From Calendula officinalis (Eukaryota; Streptophyta; Magnoliopsida; Asterales; Asteraceae), in NCBI GenBank assembly GCA_963853835.1, contig OY970833.1, positions 15,772,474 through 15,836,473 on the forward strand: DNA of 64,000 bases, given 5' to 3'. The notes below the pieces were generated by a model. It worked only from the letters and a program-made list of their open reading frames with translations. It was not told the origin of the DNA and made no database searches. The translations under genes were made by a program, and so were the position numbers. Below, piece after piece: positions 1 through 13,313 of the stretch (positions within the stretch are counted from its first letter, which is position 1; each line of letters begins with the position of its first letter).

Positions 1-1555
1 AAGGCACGAGATCGTGATTCTATGCCGAAGCAGGTTAAAATCCCTCGAGAAGGCAGATGACATAATCTGCCACAAAGTGAATTTGTTTTAAAACCCGTGT
101 TTAATAATTTAGAAGTCAAGTAGGCATGAAATTGAGACCCGGGCCAAAAGTTATGGCCTTTTCAATAAAGCCCCTTTCGATTTTGCCTGTACATCCTGGA
201 CCGTAACTGGGCTCACGATCCACAAGATATCAACGGAAATCTTCGAACGTATAATACAAGGGTCGAGAAGGCACATGATCGTGATTCTATGCCATAGCAG
301 GTTAAAATCCGTCGATAAGGCAGATGACAAAATCTTCCATAAAGTGAATTTGTTTTAAAACTCGTTTTTAAAAATTTACAAGTCAAGTAGGCATGAAACG
401 GAGACCCGAGCCAAAAGTTATGGCCTTTTCAGTAAAGCCCTTTCGATTCTGCCTGTAATTGCTAGACCGTAAGTGGGCTCACGATCCACAAGATATCAAC
501 AGAATGCTCAGAACAAAAACTACAAGAGTCGAGAAGGCACGGGATCGTGATTCAATGCTGAAGCAGGTCAAAATCCGTCGAGAAGGCATATGACAGAATC
601 TGCCAGAATGTGAATTTGTTTTAAAACCTGTATTTAATTATTTACAAAAGTCGAGAAGGCACGGGATCGTGATTCTATGCCGAAGTAGGTTAAAACTCCT
701 CGAGAAGGCAGATGACAGAATCTGCCAGAAAGTGAATTTGTTTTAAAACCTGTTTTAAATAATTTAGAAGTCTAGTAGGCATGAAATGGAGACCCGAGCC
801 AAAAGTTATGACCTTTTCAGTAAAGCCTCTTTCGATTCTGCCTGTAACTCCTAGACCGTAAGTGGGCTCACGGTCCACAAGATATCAACGAAAAGCTCAG
901 ATAGTAAACTACAAGAGTCGAGTAGGCACGGGATCGTGATTCTATGCCGAAGCAGGTCAAAATCCGTCGAGAAGGCAGATGACAGAATCTGCCAAAAAGT
1001 GAATTTGTTTTAAAACCCGTATATAATTATTTACAAAAGTCGAGAAGGCACGGGATCGTGATTCTATGCCGAAGCAGGTTAAAATCCCTCGAGAAGCCTG
1101 ATGACAGAATCTGCCTGAAAGTGAATTTGTTTTAAAACCTGTTTTTAATAATTTAGAAGTCAAGTAGGCATGAAATGGAGACCCGAGCCAAAAGTTATGG
1201 CCTTTTCAGTAAAGCCTCTTTCGATTCTGCCTGTAACTCCTAGACCATAAGTCGGCTCACGATCCACAAGATATCAATGAAAAGCTCAGATAGTAAACTA
1301 CAAGAGTCGAGAAGGCACGGGATCGTGATTCTATGCCGAAGCAGGTCAAAATCCGCCGAGAAGGCAGATGACGGAATCTGCCAATAAGTGAATTTGTTTT
1401 AAAACTCGTATTTAATTATTTACAAAAGTCGAGAAGGCACGGGATCGTGATTCTATGCCGAAGCAGGTTAAAATCCCTCGAGAAGGCAGATGACGGAATC
1501 TGCCAGAAAATGAATTTGTTATAAAACCCGTATTTTATTATTAAACAAAGTCGAG
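1..1555. repeat. HOR 1, reference 1555-bp repeat
   Basis: Unit boundaries read from the gtcgag/aaggcac junctions: L1 1-267, L2 268-533, S1 534-655, L3 656-922, S2 923-1044, L4 1045-1311, S3 1312-1433, S4 1434-1555. Each unit type has diagnostic variants. L1 has 'gcccgggcc' or 'acccgggcc' and 'cttcgaacgtataatac'. L2 has 'gaaacggag' and 'aaactcgttttta'. S1 has 'gattcaatg' and 'ggcatatg'. L3 has 'aagtctagtagg' and 'ttatgacc'. S3 has 'gccgagaagg' and 'ccaataag'. S4 has 'ttataaaac' and 'ttattaaac'. The window opens at the L1 boundary by chance. Confidence 0.93.
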
Positions 1556-3496
1556 AAGGCACGAGATCGTGATTCTATGCCGAAGCAGGTTAAAATCCCT
1601 CGAGAAGGCAGATGACATAATCTGCCACAAGGTGAATTAGTTTTAAAACCCGTGTTTAATAATTTAGAAGTCAAGTAGGCATGAAATGGAGGCCCGGGCC
1701 AAAAGTTATGGCATTTTCAGTAAAGCTCTTTCGATTCTGCATGTACCTTCTAGACTGTAACTGGGCTCACGATCCACAAGATATCAACAGAAAGCTTCGA
1801 ACGTATAATACAAGGGTCGAGAAGGCACATGATTGTGATTCTATGCCGTAGCAGGTTAAAATCCGTCGATAAGCAGATGGCAAAATCTGCCATAAAGTGA
1901 ATTTGTTTTAAAACTCATTTTTAAAAATTTACAAGTCAAGTAGGCATGAAACGGAGACCCGAGCCAAAAGTTATGGCCTTTTCAGTAAAGCCCTTTCGAT
2001 TCTGCCTGTAACTGCTACACCGTAAGTGGACTCACGATCCACAAGATATCAACGGAAAGCTCAGAGCGTAAACTACAAGAGTCGGGAAGGCACGGGATCG
2101 TGATTCAATGCCGAAGCAGGTCAAAATCCGTCGAGAAGGCATATGACAGAATCTGCCAGAAAGTGAATTTGTTTTAAAACCCGTATTTAATTATTTACAA
2201 AAGTCGAGAAGGCACGTGATCGTGATTATATGCCGAAGCAGGTTAAAATCCCTCGAGAAGGCAGATGACAGAATCTGCCAGAAAGTGAATTTGTTTTAAA
2301 ACTCGTTTTTAAAAATTTACAAGTCAAGTAGGCATGAAACGGAGACCCGAGCCAAAAGTTATGGCCTTTTCAGTAAAGCCCTTTCGATTCTGCCTGTAAT
2401 TGCTAGACCGTAAGTGGGCTCACGATCCGCAAGATATCAACGGAAAGCTCAGAACGTAAACTTCAAGAGTCGAGAAGGCACGGGATCGTGATTCAATGCC
2501 GAAGCAGGTAAAAATCCGTCGAGAAGGCATATGACAGAATCTGCCAGAATGTGAATTTGTTTTAAAACCTGTATTTAATTATTTACAAAAGTCGAGAAGG
2601 CACGGGATCGTGATTCTATGCCGAAGTAGGTTAAAACTCCTCGAGAAGGCAGATGACAGAATCTGCCAGAAAGTGAATTTGTTTTAAAACCTGTTTTAAA
2701 TAATTTAGAAGTCTAGTAGGCATGAAATGGAGACCCGAGCCAAAAGTTATGACCTTTTCAGTAAAGCCTCTTTCGATTCTGCCTGTAACTCCTAGACCGT
2801 AAGTGGGCTCACGGTCCACAAGATATCAACGAAAAGCTCAGATAGTAAACTACAAGAGTCGAGTAGGCACAGGATCGTGATTCTATGCCGAAGCAGGTCA
2901 AAATCCGTCGAGAAGGCAGATGACAGAATCTGCCAAAAGGTGAATTTGTTTTAAAACCCGTATTTAATTATTTACAAAAGTCGAGAAGGCACGGGATCGT
3001 GATTCTATGCCGAAGCAGGTTAAAATCCCTCGAGAAGGAAGATGAGAGAATCTGCCTGAAAGTGAATTTGTTTTAAAACCTGTTTTTAATAATTTAGAAG
3101 TCAAGTAGGCATGAAATGGAGACCCGAGCCAAAAGTTATGGCCTTTTCAGTAAAGCCTCTTTCGATTCTGCCTGTAACTCCTAGACCATAAGTGGGCTCA
3201 CGATCCACAAGATATCAATGAAAAGCTCAGATAGTAAACTACAAGAGTTGAGAAGGCACGGGATCGTGATTCTATGCCGAAGCAGGTCAAAATCCGCCGA
3301 GAAGGCAGATGACAGAATCTGCCAATAAGTGAATTTGTTTTAAAACTCTTATTTAATTATTTACAAAAGTCGAGAAGGCACGGGATCGTGATTCTATGCC
3401 GAAGCAGGTTAAAATCCCTCGAGAAGGCAGATGACGGAATCTGCCAGAAAGTGAATTTGTTATAAAACCCATATTTTATTATTAAACAAAGTCGAG
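1556..3496. repeat. HOR 2, 1941-bp long variant
   Basis: Same order as the reference but with a second L2+S1 pair: L1-L2-S1-L2-S1-L3-S2-L4-S3-S4. The extra pair of about 386 bp accounts for the whole length difference. The second L2 begins near 2210 with 'cacgtgatcgtg' where a normal L2 has 'cacatgatcgtg'. The same 'cacgtg' L2 recurs in the middle arm (near 33830, 36127 and 38693). Confidence 0.9.
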
Positions 3497-5051
3497 AAGG
3501 CACGAGATCGTGATTCTATGCCGAAGCAGGTTAAAATTCCTCGAGAAGGCAGATGACATAATCTGCCACAAAGTGAATTTGTTTTAAAACCCATGTTTAA
3601 TAATTTAGAAGTCAAGTAGGCATGAAATTGAGACCCGGGCCAAAAGTTATGGCCTTTTCAATAAAGCCCCTTTCGATTTTGCCTGTACATCCTAGACCGT
3701 AACTGGGCTCACGATCCACAAGATATCAACGGAAAGCTTCGAACGTATAATACAAGGGTCGAGAAGGCACACGATCGTGATTCTATGCCGTAGCAGGTTA
3801 AAATCCGTCGATAAGGCAGATGACAAAATCTTCCATAAAGTGAATTTGTTTTAAAACTCGTTTTTAAAAATTTACAAGTCAAGTAGGCATGAAACGGAGA
3901 CCCGAGCCAAAAGTTATGGCCTTTTCAGTAAAGCCCTTTCGATTCTGCCTGTAATTGCTAGACCGTAAGTGGGCTCACGATCCACAAGATATCAACAGAA
4001 AGCTCAGAACGTAAACTACAAGAGTCGAGAAGGCACGGGATCGTGATTCAATGCCGAAGCAGGTCAAAATCCGTCAAGAAGGCGTATGACAGAATCTGCC
4101 AGAAAGTGAATTTGTTTTAAAACCTGTATTTAATTATTTACAAAAGTTGAGAAGGCACGGGATCGTGATTCTATGCCGAAGTAGGTCAAAACTCCTCGAG
4201 AAGGCAGATGACAGAATCTGCTAGAAAGTGAATTTGTTTTAAAACCTATTTTAAATAATTTAGAAGTCTAGTAGGCATGAAATGGAGACCCGAGCCAAAA
4301 GTTATGACCTTTTCAGTAAAGCCTCTTTCGATTATGCCTGTAACTCCTAGACCGTAAGTGGGCTCACGGTCCACAAGATATCAACGGAAAGCTCAGATAG
4401 TAAACTACAAGAGCCGAGTAGGCACGGGATCGTGATTCTATGCCGAAGAAGGTCAAAATCCGTCGAGAAGGCAGATGACAGAATCTGCCAAAAAGTGAAT
4501 TCGTTTTAAAAACCGTATTTAATTATTTACAAAAGTCGAGAACGCACGGGATCGTGATTCTATGCCGAAGCAGGTTAAAATCCCTCAAGAAGCCAGATGA
4601 CAGAATCTGCCTGAAAGTGAATTTGTTTTAAAACCTGTTTTTAATAATTTAGAAGTCAAGTAGGCATGAAATGGAGACCCGAGCCAAAAGTTATGGCCTT
4701 TTAAGTAAAGCCTCTTTCGATTCTGCCTGTAACTCCTAGACCATAAGTCGGCTCACGATCCACAAGATATCAACGAAAAGCTCAGATGGTAAACTACAAG
4801 AGTCGAGAAGGCACGGGATCGTGATTCTATGCCGAAGCAGGTCAAAATCCACCGAGAAGGCAGATGACGGAATCTGCCAATAAGTGAATTTGTTTTAAAA
4901 CTCGTATTTAATTATTTACAAAAGTCGAGAAGGCACGGGATCGTGATTCTATGCCGGAGCAGGTTAAAATCCCTCGAGAAGGCAGATGACGGAATCTGCC
5001 AGAAAATGAATTTGTTATAAAACCCGTATTTTATTATTAAACAAAGTCGAG
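3497..5051. repeat. HOR 3 (1555 bp)
   Basis: Complete eight-unit HOR with the reference order. The recurrent minus-strand ORF of L3 is absent here because of local substitutions, as expected for non-coding satellite. Confidence 0.9.
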
Positions 5052-6603
5052 AAGGCACGAGATCGTGATTCTATGCCGAAGCAGGTTAAAATCCCTCGAG
5101 AAGGCAGATGACATAATCTGCCACAAAGTGAATTTGTTTTAAAACCCGTGTTTAATAATTTAGAAGTCAAGTAGGCATGAAATTGAGACCCGGGCCAAAA
5201 GTTATGGCCTTTTCAATAAAGCCTTTCGATTTTGCCTGTACATCCTAGACCGTAACTGGGCTCACGATCCACAAGATATCAACGGAAAGTTTCGAACGTA
5301 TAATACAAGGGTCGAGAAGGCACATGATCGTGATTCTATGCCGTAGCAGGTTAAAATCCGTCGATAAGGCAGATGACAAAATCTTCCATAAAGTGAATTT
5401 GTTTTAAAACTCGTTTTTAAAAATTTACAAGTCAAGTAGGCATGAAACGGAGACCCGTGCCAAAAGTTATGGCCTTTTCAGTAAAGCCCTTTCGATTCTG
5501 CCTGTAATTGCTAGACCGTAAGTGGGCTCACGATCCACAAGATATCAACAGAATGCTCAGAACGTAAACTACAAGAGCCGAGAAGGCACGGGATCGTGAT
5601 TCAATGCCGAAGCAGGTCAAAATCCGTCGAGAAGGCATATGAAAGAATCTGCCAGAATGTGAATTTGTTTTAAAACCTGTATTTAATTATTTACAAAAGT
5701 CGAGAAGGCGCGGGATCGTGATTCTATGCCGAAGTAGGTTAAAACTCCTCGAGAAGGCAGATGACAGAATCTGCCAGAAAGTGAATTTGTTTTAAAACCT
5801 GTTTTAAATAATTTAGAAGTCTAGTAGGCATGAAATGGAGACCCGAGCCAAAAGTTATGACCTTTTCAGTAAAGCCTCTTTCGATTCTGCCTATAACTCC
5901 TAGACCGTAAGTGGGCTCACGGTCCACAAGATATCAACTAAAAGCTCAGATAGTAAAATACAAGAGTCGAGTAGGCACGGGATCGTGATTCTATGCCGAA
6001 GCAGGTAAAATCCGTCGAGAAGGCAGATGACAGAATCTGCCAAAAAGTGAATTTGTTTTAAAGCCCGTATTTAATTATTTACAAAAGTCGAGAAGGCATG
6101 GGATCGTGATTCTATGCCGAAGCAGGTTAAAATCCCTCGAGAAGGCAGATGACAGAATCTGCCTGAAAGTGAATTTGTTTTAAAACCTGTTTTTAATAAT
6201 TTAGAAGTCAAGTGGGCATGAAATGGAGACCCGAGCCAAAAATTATGGCCTTTTCAGTAAAGCCTCTTTCGATTCTTCCTGTAACTCCTAGACCATAAGT
6301 GGGCTCACGATCCACAAGATATCAACGAAAAGCTCAGATAGTAAACTACAAGAGTCGAGAAGGCACGGGATCGTGATTCTATGCCGAAGCAGGTCAAAAT
6401 CCGCCGAGAAGGCAGATGACAGAATCTGCCAATAAGTGAATTTGTTTTAAAACTCGTATTTAATTATTTACAAAAGTCGAGAAGGCATGGGATCGTGATT
6501 CTATGCCGAAGCAGGTTAAAATCCCTCGAGAAGGCAGATGACGGAATCTGCCAGAAAGTGAATTTGTTATAAAACCCGTATTTTATTGTTAATCAACGTC
6601 GAG
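5052..6603. repeat. HOR 4 (1552 bp)
   Basis: Complete eight-unit HOR. It shares private variants with HOR 5 (L3 'ctgcctataactcc', L4 'gattcttcc' and 'aagtgggcatg', S4 'ttattgtta'), so the two adjacent copies are closer to each other than to HOR 1-3. Confidence 0.9.
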
Positions 6604-8156
6604 AAGGCACGAGATCGTGATTCTATGCCGAAGCAGGTTAAAATCCCTCGAGAAGGCAGATGACATAATCTGCCACAAAGTGAATTTGTTTTAAAACCCG
6701 TGTTTAATAATTTAGAAGTCAAGTAGGCATGAAATTGAGACCCGGGCCAAAAGTTATGGCCTTTTCAATAAAGCCCCTTTCGATTTTGCATGTACATCCT
6801 AGACCGTAACTTGGCTCACGATCCACAAGATATCAACAGAAAGCTTCGAACGTATAATACAAGGGACGAGAAGGCACATGATCCTGATTCTATGACGTAG
6901 CAGGTTAAAATCCGTCGATAAGGCAGATGACAAAATCTTCCATAAAGTGAATTTGTTTTAAAACTCGTTTTTAAAAATTTACAAGTCAAGTAGTCATGAA
7001 ACGGAGACCCGTGCCAAAAGTTATGGCCTTTTCAGTAAAGCCCTTTCGATTCTGCCTGTAATTGCTAGACCGTAAGTGGGCTCACGATCCACAAGATATC
7101 AACAGAATGCTCAGAACGTAAACTACAAGAGTCGAGAAGGCACGGGATCGTGATTCAATGCCGAAGCAGGTCAAAATCCGTCGAGAAGGCATATGACAGA
7201 ATCTGCCAGAATGTGAATTTGTTTTAAAACCTGTATTTAATTATTTACAAAAGTCGAGAAGGCACGGGATCGTGATTCTATGCCGAAGTAGGTTAAAACT
7301 CCTCGAGAAGGCAGATGACAGAATCTGCCAGAAAGTGAATTTGTTTTAAAACCTGTTTTAAATAATTTAGAAGTCTAGTAGGCATGAAATGGAGACCCGA
7401 GCCAAAAGTTATGACCTTTTCAGTAAAGCCTCTTTCGATTCTGCCTATAACTCCTAGACCGTAAGTGGGCTCACGGTCCACAAGATATCAACGAAAAGCT
7501 CAGATAGTAAAATACAAGAGTCGAGTAGGCACGGGATCGTGATTCTATGCCGAAGGAGGTAAAATCCGTCGAGAAGGCAGATGACAGAATCTGCCAAAAA
7601 GTGAATTTGTTTTAAAACCCGTATTTAATTATTTACAAAAGTCGAGAAGGCACGGGATCGTGATTCTATGCCGAAGCAGGTTAAAATCCCTCGAGAAGGC
7701 AGATGACAGAATCTGCCTGAAAGTGAATTTGTTTTAAAACCTGTTTTTAATAATTTAGAAGTCAAGTGGGCATGAAATGGAGACCCGAGCCAAAAGTTAT
7801 GGCCTTTTCAGTAAAGCCTCTTTCGATTCTTCCTGTAACTCCTAGACCATAAGTAGGCTCATGATCCACAAGATATCAACGAAAAGCTCAGATAGTAAAC
7901 TACAAGAGTCGAGAAGGCACGGGATCGTGATTCTATGCCGAAGCAGGTCAAAATCCGCCGAGAAGGCAGATGACAGAATCTGCCAATAAGTGAATTTGTT
8001 TTAAAACTCGTATTTAATTATTTACAAAAGTCGAGAAGGCATGGGATCGTGATTCTATGCCGAAGCAGGTTAAATCCCTCGAGAAGGCAGATGACGGAAT
8101 CTGCCAGAAAGTGAATTTGTTATAAAACCCGTATTTTATTGTTAAACAAAGTCGAG
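6604..8156. repeat. HOR 5 (1553 bp)
   Basis: Complete eight-unit HOR. Sister of HOR 4 by shared private variants. Confidence 0.9.
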
Positions 8157-9696
8157 AAGGCACGAGATCGTGATTCTATGTCGAAGCAGGTTAAAATCCC
8201 TCGAGAAGGCAGATGACATAATCTGCCACAAAGTGAATTTGTTTTAAAACCCGTGTTTAATAATTTAGAAGTCAAGTAGGCATGAAATTGAGACCCGGGC
8301 CAAAAGTTATGGCCTTTTCAATAAAGCCCCTTTCGATTTTGCCTGTACATCCTAGACCGTAACTGGGCTCACGATCCACAAGATATCAACGGAAAGCTTC
8401 GAACGTATAATACAAGGGACGAGAAGGCACATGATCCTGATTCTATGCCGTAGCAGGTTAAAATCCGTCGATAAGGCAGATGACAAAATCTTCCATAAAG
8501 TGAATTTGTTTTAAAACTCGTTTTTAAAATTTTACAAGTCAAGTAGGCATGAAACGGAGACCCGAGCCAAAAGTTATGGCCTTTTCAGTAAAGCCCTTTC
8601 GATCCTGCCTGTAATTGCTAGACCGTAAGTGGGCTCACGATCCACAAGATATCAACAGAATGCTCAGAACGTAAACTACTAGAGTCGAGAAGGCACGGGA
8701 TCGTGATTCAATGCCGAAGCAGGTCAAAATCCGTCAAGAAGGCATATGACAGAATCTGCCAGAATGTGAATTTGTTTTAAAACCTGTATTTAATTATTTA
8801 CAAAAGTCGAGAAGGCACGGGATCGTGATTCTATGACGAAGTAGGTTAAAACTCCTCGAGAAGGCAGATGACAGAATCTGCCAGAAAGTGAATTTGTTTT
8901 AAATAATTTAGAAGTCTAGTAGGCATGAAATGGAGACCCGAGCCAAAAGTTATGACCTTTTCAGTAAAGCCTCTTTCGATTCTGCCTTTAACTCCTAGAC
9001 CGTAAGTGGGCTCACGGTCCACAAGATATCAACGAAAAGCTCAGATAGTAAACTACAAGAGTCGAGTAGGCACGGGATCGTGATTCTATGCTGAAGCAGG
9101 TAAAATCCGTCGAGAAGGCAGATGACAGAATCTGCCAAAAAGTGAATTTGTTTTAAAACCCGTATTTAATTATTTACAAAAGTCGAGAAGGCACGGGATC
9201 GTGATTCTATGCCGAAGCAGGTTAAAATCCCTCGAGAAGGCAGATGACAGAATCTGCCTGAAAGTGAATTTGGTTTAAAACCTGTTTTTAATAATTTAGA
9301 AGTCAAGTAGGCATGAAATGGAGACCCGAGCCAAAAGTTATGGCCTTTTCAGTAAAGCCTCTTTCGATTCTGCCTGTAACTCCTAGACCATAAGTGGGCT
9401 CACGATCCACAAGATATCAACGAAAATCTCAGATAGTAAACTACAAGAGACGAGAAGGCACGGGATCGTGATTCTATGCCGAAGCAGGTCAAACCGCCGA
9501 GAAGGCAGATGACAGAATCTGCCAATAAGTGAATTTGTTTTAAAACTCGTATTTAATTATTTACAAAAGTCAAGAAGGCACAGGATCGTGATTCTATGCC
9601 GAAGCAGGTTAAAATCCCTCGAGAAGGCAGATGACGGAATCTGCCAGAAAGTGAATTTGTTATAAAACCCGTATTTTATTGTTAAACAAAGTCGAG
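8157..9696. repeat. HOR 6 (1540 bp) with small deletions
   Basis: Complete unit order, but L3 has lost about 12 bp near 8895-8905 (tgttttaaataattt instead of tgttttaaaacctgttttaa...), and S3 reads 'ggtcaaaccgccgag' near 9487 with 4 bp missing. The S3 deletion is a useful tag because it reappears in the following block. Confidence 0.9.
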
Positions 9697-10205
9697 AAGG
9701 CACGAGATCGTGATTCTATGCCGAAGCAGGTTAAAATCCCTCGAGAAGGCAGATGAGATAATCTGCCACAAAGTGAATTTGGTTTAAAACCTGTTTTTAA
9801 TAATTTAGAAGTCAAGTAGGCATGAAATGGAGACCCGAGCCAAAAGTTATGGCCTTTTCAGTAAAGCCTCTTTCGATTCTGCCTGTAACTCCTAGACCAT
9901 AAGTGGGCTCACGATCCACAAGATATCAACGAAAATCTCAGATAGTAAACTACAAGAGACGAGAAGGCACGGGATCGTGATTCTATGCCGAAGCAGGTCA
10001 AACCGCCGAGAAGGCAGATGACAGAATCTGCCAATTAGTGAATTTGTTTTAAAACTCGTATTTAATTATTTACAAAAGTCAAGAAGGCACAGGATCGTGA
10101 TTCTATGCCGAAGCAGGTTAAAATCCCTCGAGAAGGCAGATGACGGAATCTGCCAGAAAGTGAATTTGTTATAAAACCCGTATTTTATTGTTAAACAAAG
10201 TCGAG
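9697..10205. repeat. Extra L4-S3-S4 block, local tandem duplication
   Basis: A 509-bp block begins like L1, switches to L4 sequence after 'aatttggtttaaaacc' near 9777, then continues S3-S4. It repeats private marks of the L4-S3-S4 at 9187-9696: 'ttggtttaaaacc', 'tacaagagacgag' and the deleted 'ggtcaaaccgccgag' (near 9487 and 9997). It is therefore a duplication of the preceding 510 bp whose left breakpoint lies in the shared S' portion of L1 and L4. Confidence 0.9.
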
Positions 10206-11758
10206 AAGGCACGAGATCATGATTCTATGCCGAAGCAGGTTAAAATCCCTCGAGAAGGCAGATGAGATAATCTGCCACAAAGTGAATTTGTTTTAAAACC
10301 CGTGTTTAATAATTTAGAAGTCAAGTAGGCATGAAATTGAGACCCCGGCCAAAAGTTATGGCCTTTTCAATAAAGCCCCTTTCGATTTTGCCTGTACATC
10401 CTAGACCGTAACTGGGCTCACAATCCACAAGATATCAACAGAAAGCTTCGAACGTATAATACAAGGGTCGAGAAGGCACATGATTGTGATTCTATGCCGT
10501 AGCAGGTTAAAATCCGTCGATAAGGCAGATGACAAAATCTTCCATAAAGTGAATTTGTTTTAAATCTCGTTTTTAAAAATTTACAAGTCAAGTAGGCATG
10601 AAACGGAGACCCGAGCCAAAAGTTATGGCCTTTTTGGTAAAGCCCTTTCGATTCTGCCTGTAATTGCTAGACCGTAAGTGGGCTCACGATCCACAAGATA
10701 TCAACAGAATGCTCAGAACGTAAACTACAAGAGTCGAGAAGGCACGAGATCGTGATTCAATGCCGAAGCAGGTCAAAATCCGTCAAGAAGGCATATGACA
10801 GAATCTGCCAGAATGTGAATTTGTTTTAAAACCTGTATTTAATTATTTACAAAAGTCGAGAAGGCACGGGATCGTGATTCTATGCCGAAGTAGGTTAAAA
10901 CTCCTCGAGAAGGCAGATGACAGAATCTGCCAGAAAGTGAATTTGTTTTAAAACCTGTTTTAAATAATTTAGAAGTCTAGTAGGCATGAAATGGAGACCC
11001 GAGCCAAAAGTTATGACCTTTTCAGTAAAGCCTCTTTCGATTCTGCCTGTAACTCCTAGACCGTAAGTGGGTCACGGTCCACAAGATATCAACGAAAAGC
11101 TCAGATAGTAAACTACAAGAGTCGAGTTGGCACGGGATCGTGATTCTATGCCGAAGCAGGTAAAATCCGTCGAGAAGGCAGATGACAGAATCTGCCAAAA
11201 AGTGAATTTGTTTTAAAACCTGTATTTAATTATTTACAAAAGTCGAGAAGGCACGGGATCGTGATTCTATGCCGAAGCAGGTTAAAATCCCTCGAGAAGG
11301 CAGATGACAGAATCTGCCTGAAAGTGAATTTGTTTTAAAACCTGTTTTTAATAATTTAGAAGTCAAGTAGGCATGAAATGGAGACCCGAGCCAAAAGTTA
11401 TGGCCTTTTCAGTAAAGCTTCTTTCGATTCTGCCTGTAACTCCTAGACCATAAGTGGGCTCACGATCCACAAGATATCAACGAAAAGCTCAGATAGTAAA
11501 CTACAAGAGTCGAGAAGGCACGGGGTCGTGATTCTATGCCGAAGCAGGTCAAAATCCGTCGAGAAGGCAGATGACAGAATCTGCCAATAAGTGAATTTGT
11601 TTTAAAACTCGTATTTAATTATTTACAAAAGTCGAGAAGGCACGGGATCGTGATTCTATGCTGAAGCAGGTTAAAATCCCTCGAGAAGGCAGATGACGGA
11701 ATCTGCCAGAAAGTGAATTTGTTATAAAACCCGTATTTTATTGTTAAACAAAGTCGAG
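10206..11758. repeat. HOR 7 (1553 bp)
   Basis: Complete eight-unit HOR. L1 carries 'gatgagataatctgcc', which the preceding block shares, placing the duplication breakpoint in this region. Confidence 0.9.
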
Positions 11759-13313
11759 AAGGCACGAGGTCGTGATTCTATTCCGAAGCATGTTAAAATC
11801 CCTCGAGAAGGCAGATGACATAATCTGCCACAAAGTGAATTTGTTTTAAAACCCGTGTTTAATAATTTAGAAGTCAAGTAGGCATGAAATTGAGACCCGG
11901 GCCAAAAGTTATGGCCTTTTCAATAAAGCCCCTTTCGATTTTGCCTGTACATCCTAGACCGCAACTGGGCTCACGATCCACAAGATATCAACGGAAAGCT
12001 TCGAACGTATAATACAAGGGTAGAGAAGGCACATGATCGTGATTCTATGCCGTAGCAGGTTAAAATCCGTCGATAAGGCAGATGACAAAATCTTCCATAA
12101 AGTGAATTTGTTTTAAAACTCGTTTTTAAAAATTTACAAGTCAAGTAGGCATGAAACGGAGACCCGAGCCAAAAGTTTTGGCCTTTTCAGTAAAGCCCTT
12201 TCGATTCTGCCTGTAATTGCTAGACCGTAAGTGGGCTCACAATCCACAAGATGTCAACAGAAAGCTCAGAACGTAAACTACAAGAGTCGAGAAGGCACGG
12301 GATCGTGATTCAATGCCGAAGCAGGTCAAAATCCATCGAGAAGGCATATGACAGAATCTTCCAGAATGTGAATTTGTTTTAAAACCTGTATTTAATTATT
12401 TACAAAAGTCGAGAAGGCACGGGATCGTGATTCTATGCCGAAGTAGGTTAAAACTCCTCGAGAAGGCAGATGACAGAATCTGCCAGAAAGTGAATTTGTT
12501 TTAAAACCTGTTTTAAATAATTTAGAAGTCTAGTAGGCATGAAATGGAGACCCGAGCCAAAAGTTATGACCTTTTCAGTAAAGCCTCTTTCGATTCTGCC
12601 TGTAACTCCTAGACCGTAAGTGGGCTCACGGTCCACAAGATATCAACGAAAAGCTCAGATAGTAAACTACAAGAGTCGAGTAGGCACGGGATCGTGATTC
12701 TATGCCGAAGCAGGTCAAAATCCGTCGAGAAGGCAGATGACATAATCTGCCAAAAAGTGAATTTGTTTTAAAACCCGTATTTAATTATTTACAAAAGTCG
12801 AGAAGGCACGGGATCGTGATTCTATGCCGAAGCAGGTTAAAATCCCTCGAGAAGGCAGATGACAGAATCTGCCTGAAAGTGAATTTGTTTTAAAACCTGT
12901 TTTTAATAATTTAGAAGTCAAGTAGGCATGAAATGGAGACCCGAGACAAAAGTTATGGCCTTTTCAGTAAAGCGTCTTTCGATTCTGCCTGTAACTCCTA
13001 GACCATAAGTGGGCTCACGATCCACAAGATATCAACAAAAAGCTCAGATAGTAAACTACAAGAGTCGAGAAGGCACGGGATCGTGATTCTATGCCGAAGC
13101 AGGTCAAAATCCGCCGAGAAGGCAGATGACAGAATCTGCCAATAAGTGAATTTGTTTTAAAACTCGTATTTAATTATTTACAAAAGTCGAGAAGGCACGG
13201 GATCGTGATTCTATTCCGAAGCAGGTTAAAATCCCTCGAGAAGGCAGATGACAGAATCTGCCAGAAAGTGAATTTGTTATAAAACCCGTATTTTATTGTT
13301 AAACAAAGTCGAG
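11759..13313. repeat. HOR 8 (1555 bp)
   Basis: Complete HOR. Private variants (L4 'cgagacaaaag', 'aagcgtctttcg' and 'caacaaaaagctc'; S4 'ctattccgaag') recur in HOR 10, not in the adjacent HOR 9. Confidence 0.9.

Noticed and set aside
690..878. Recurrent 60-68-codon minus-strand ORFs (start MDREPTYG or MTSKLL) throughout the satellite
   Set aside because: They sit at a fixed place in each L3 or S4-L1 pair, are lost in many copies by random indels, have no domain or promoter, and their conservation is explained by repeat homogenisation.
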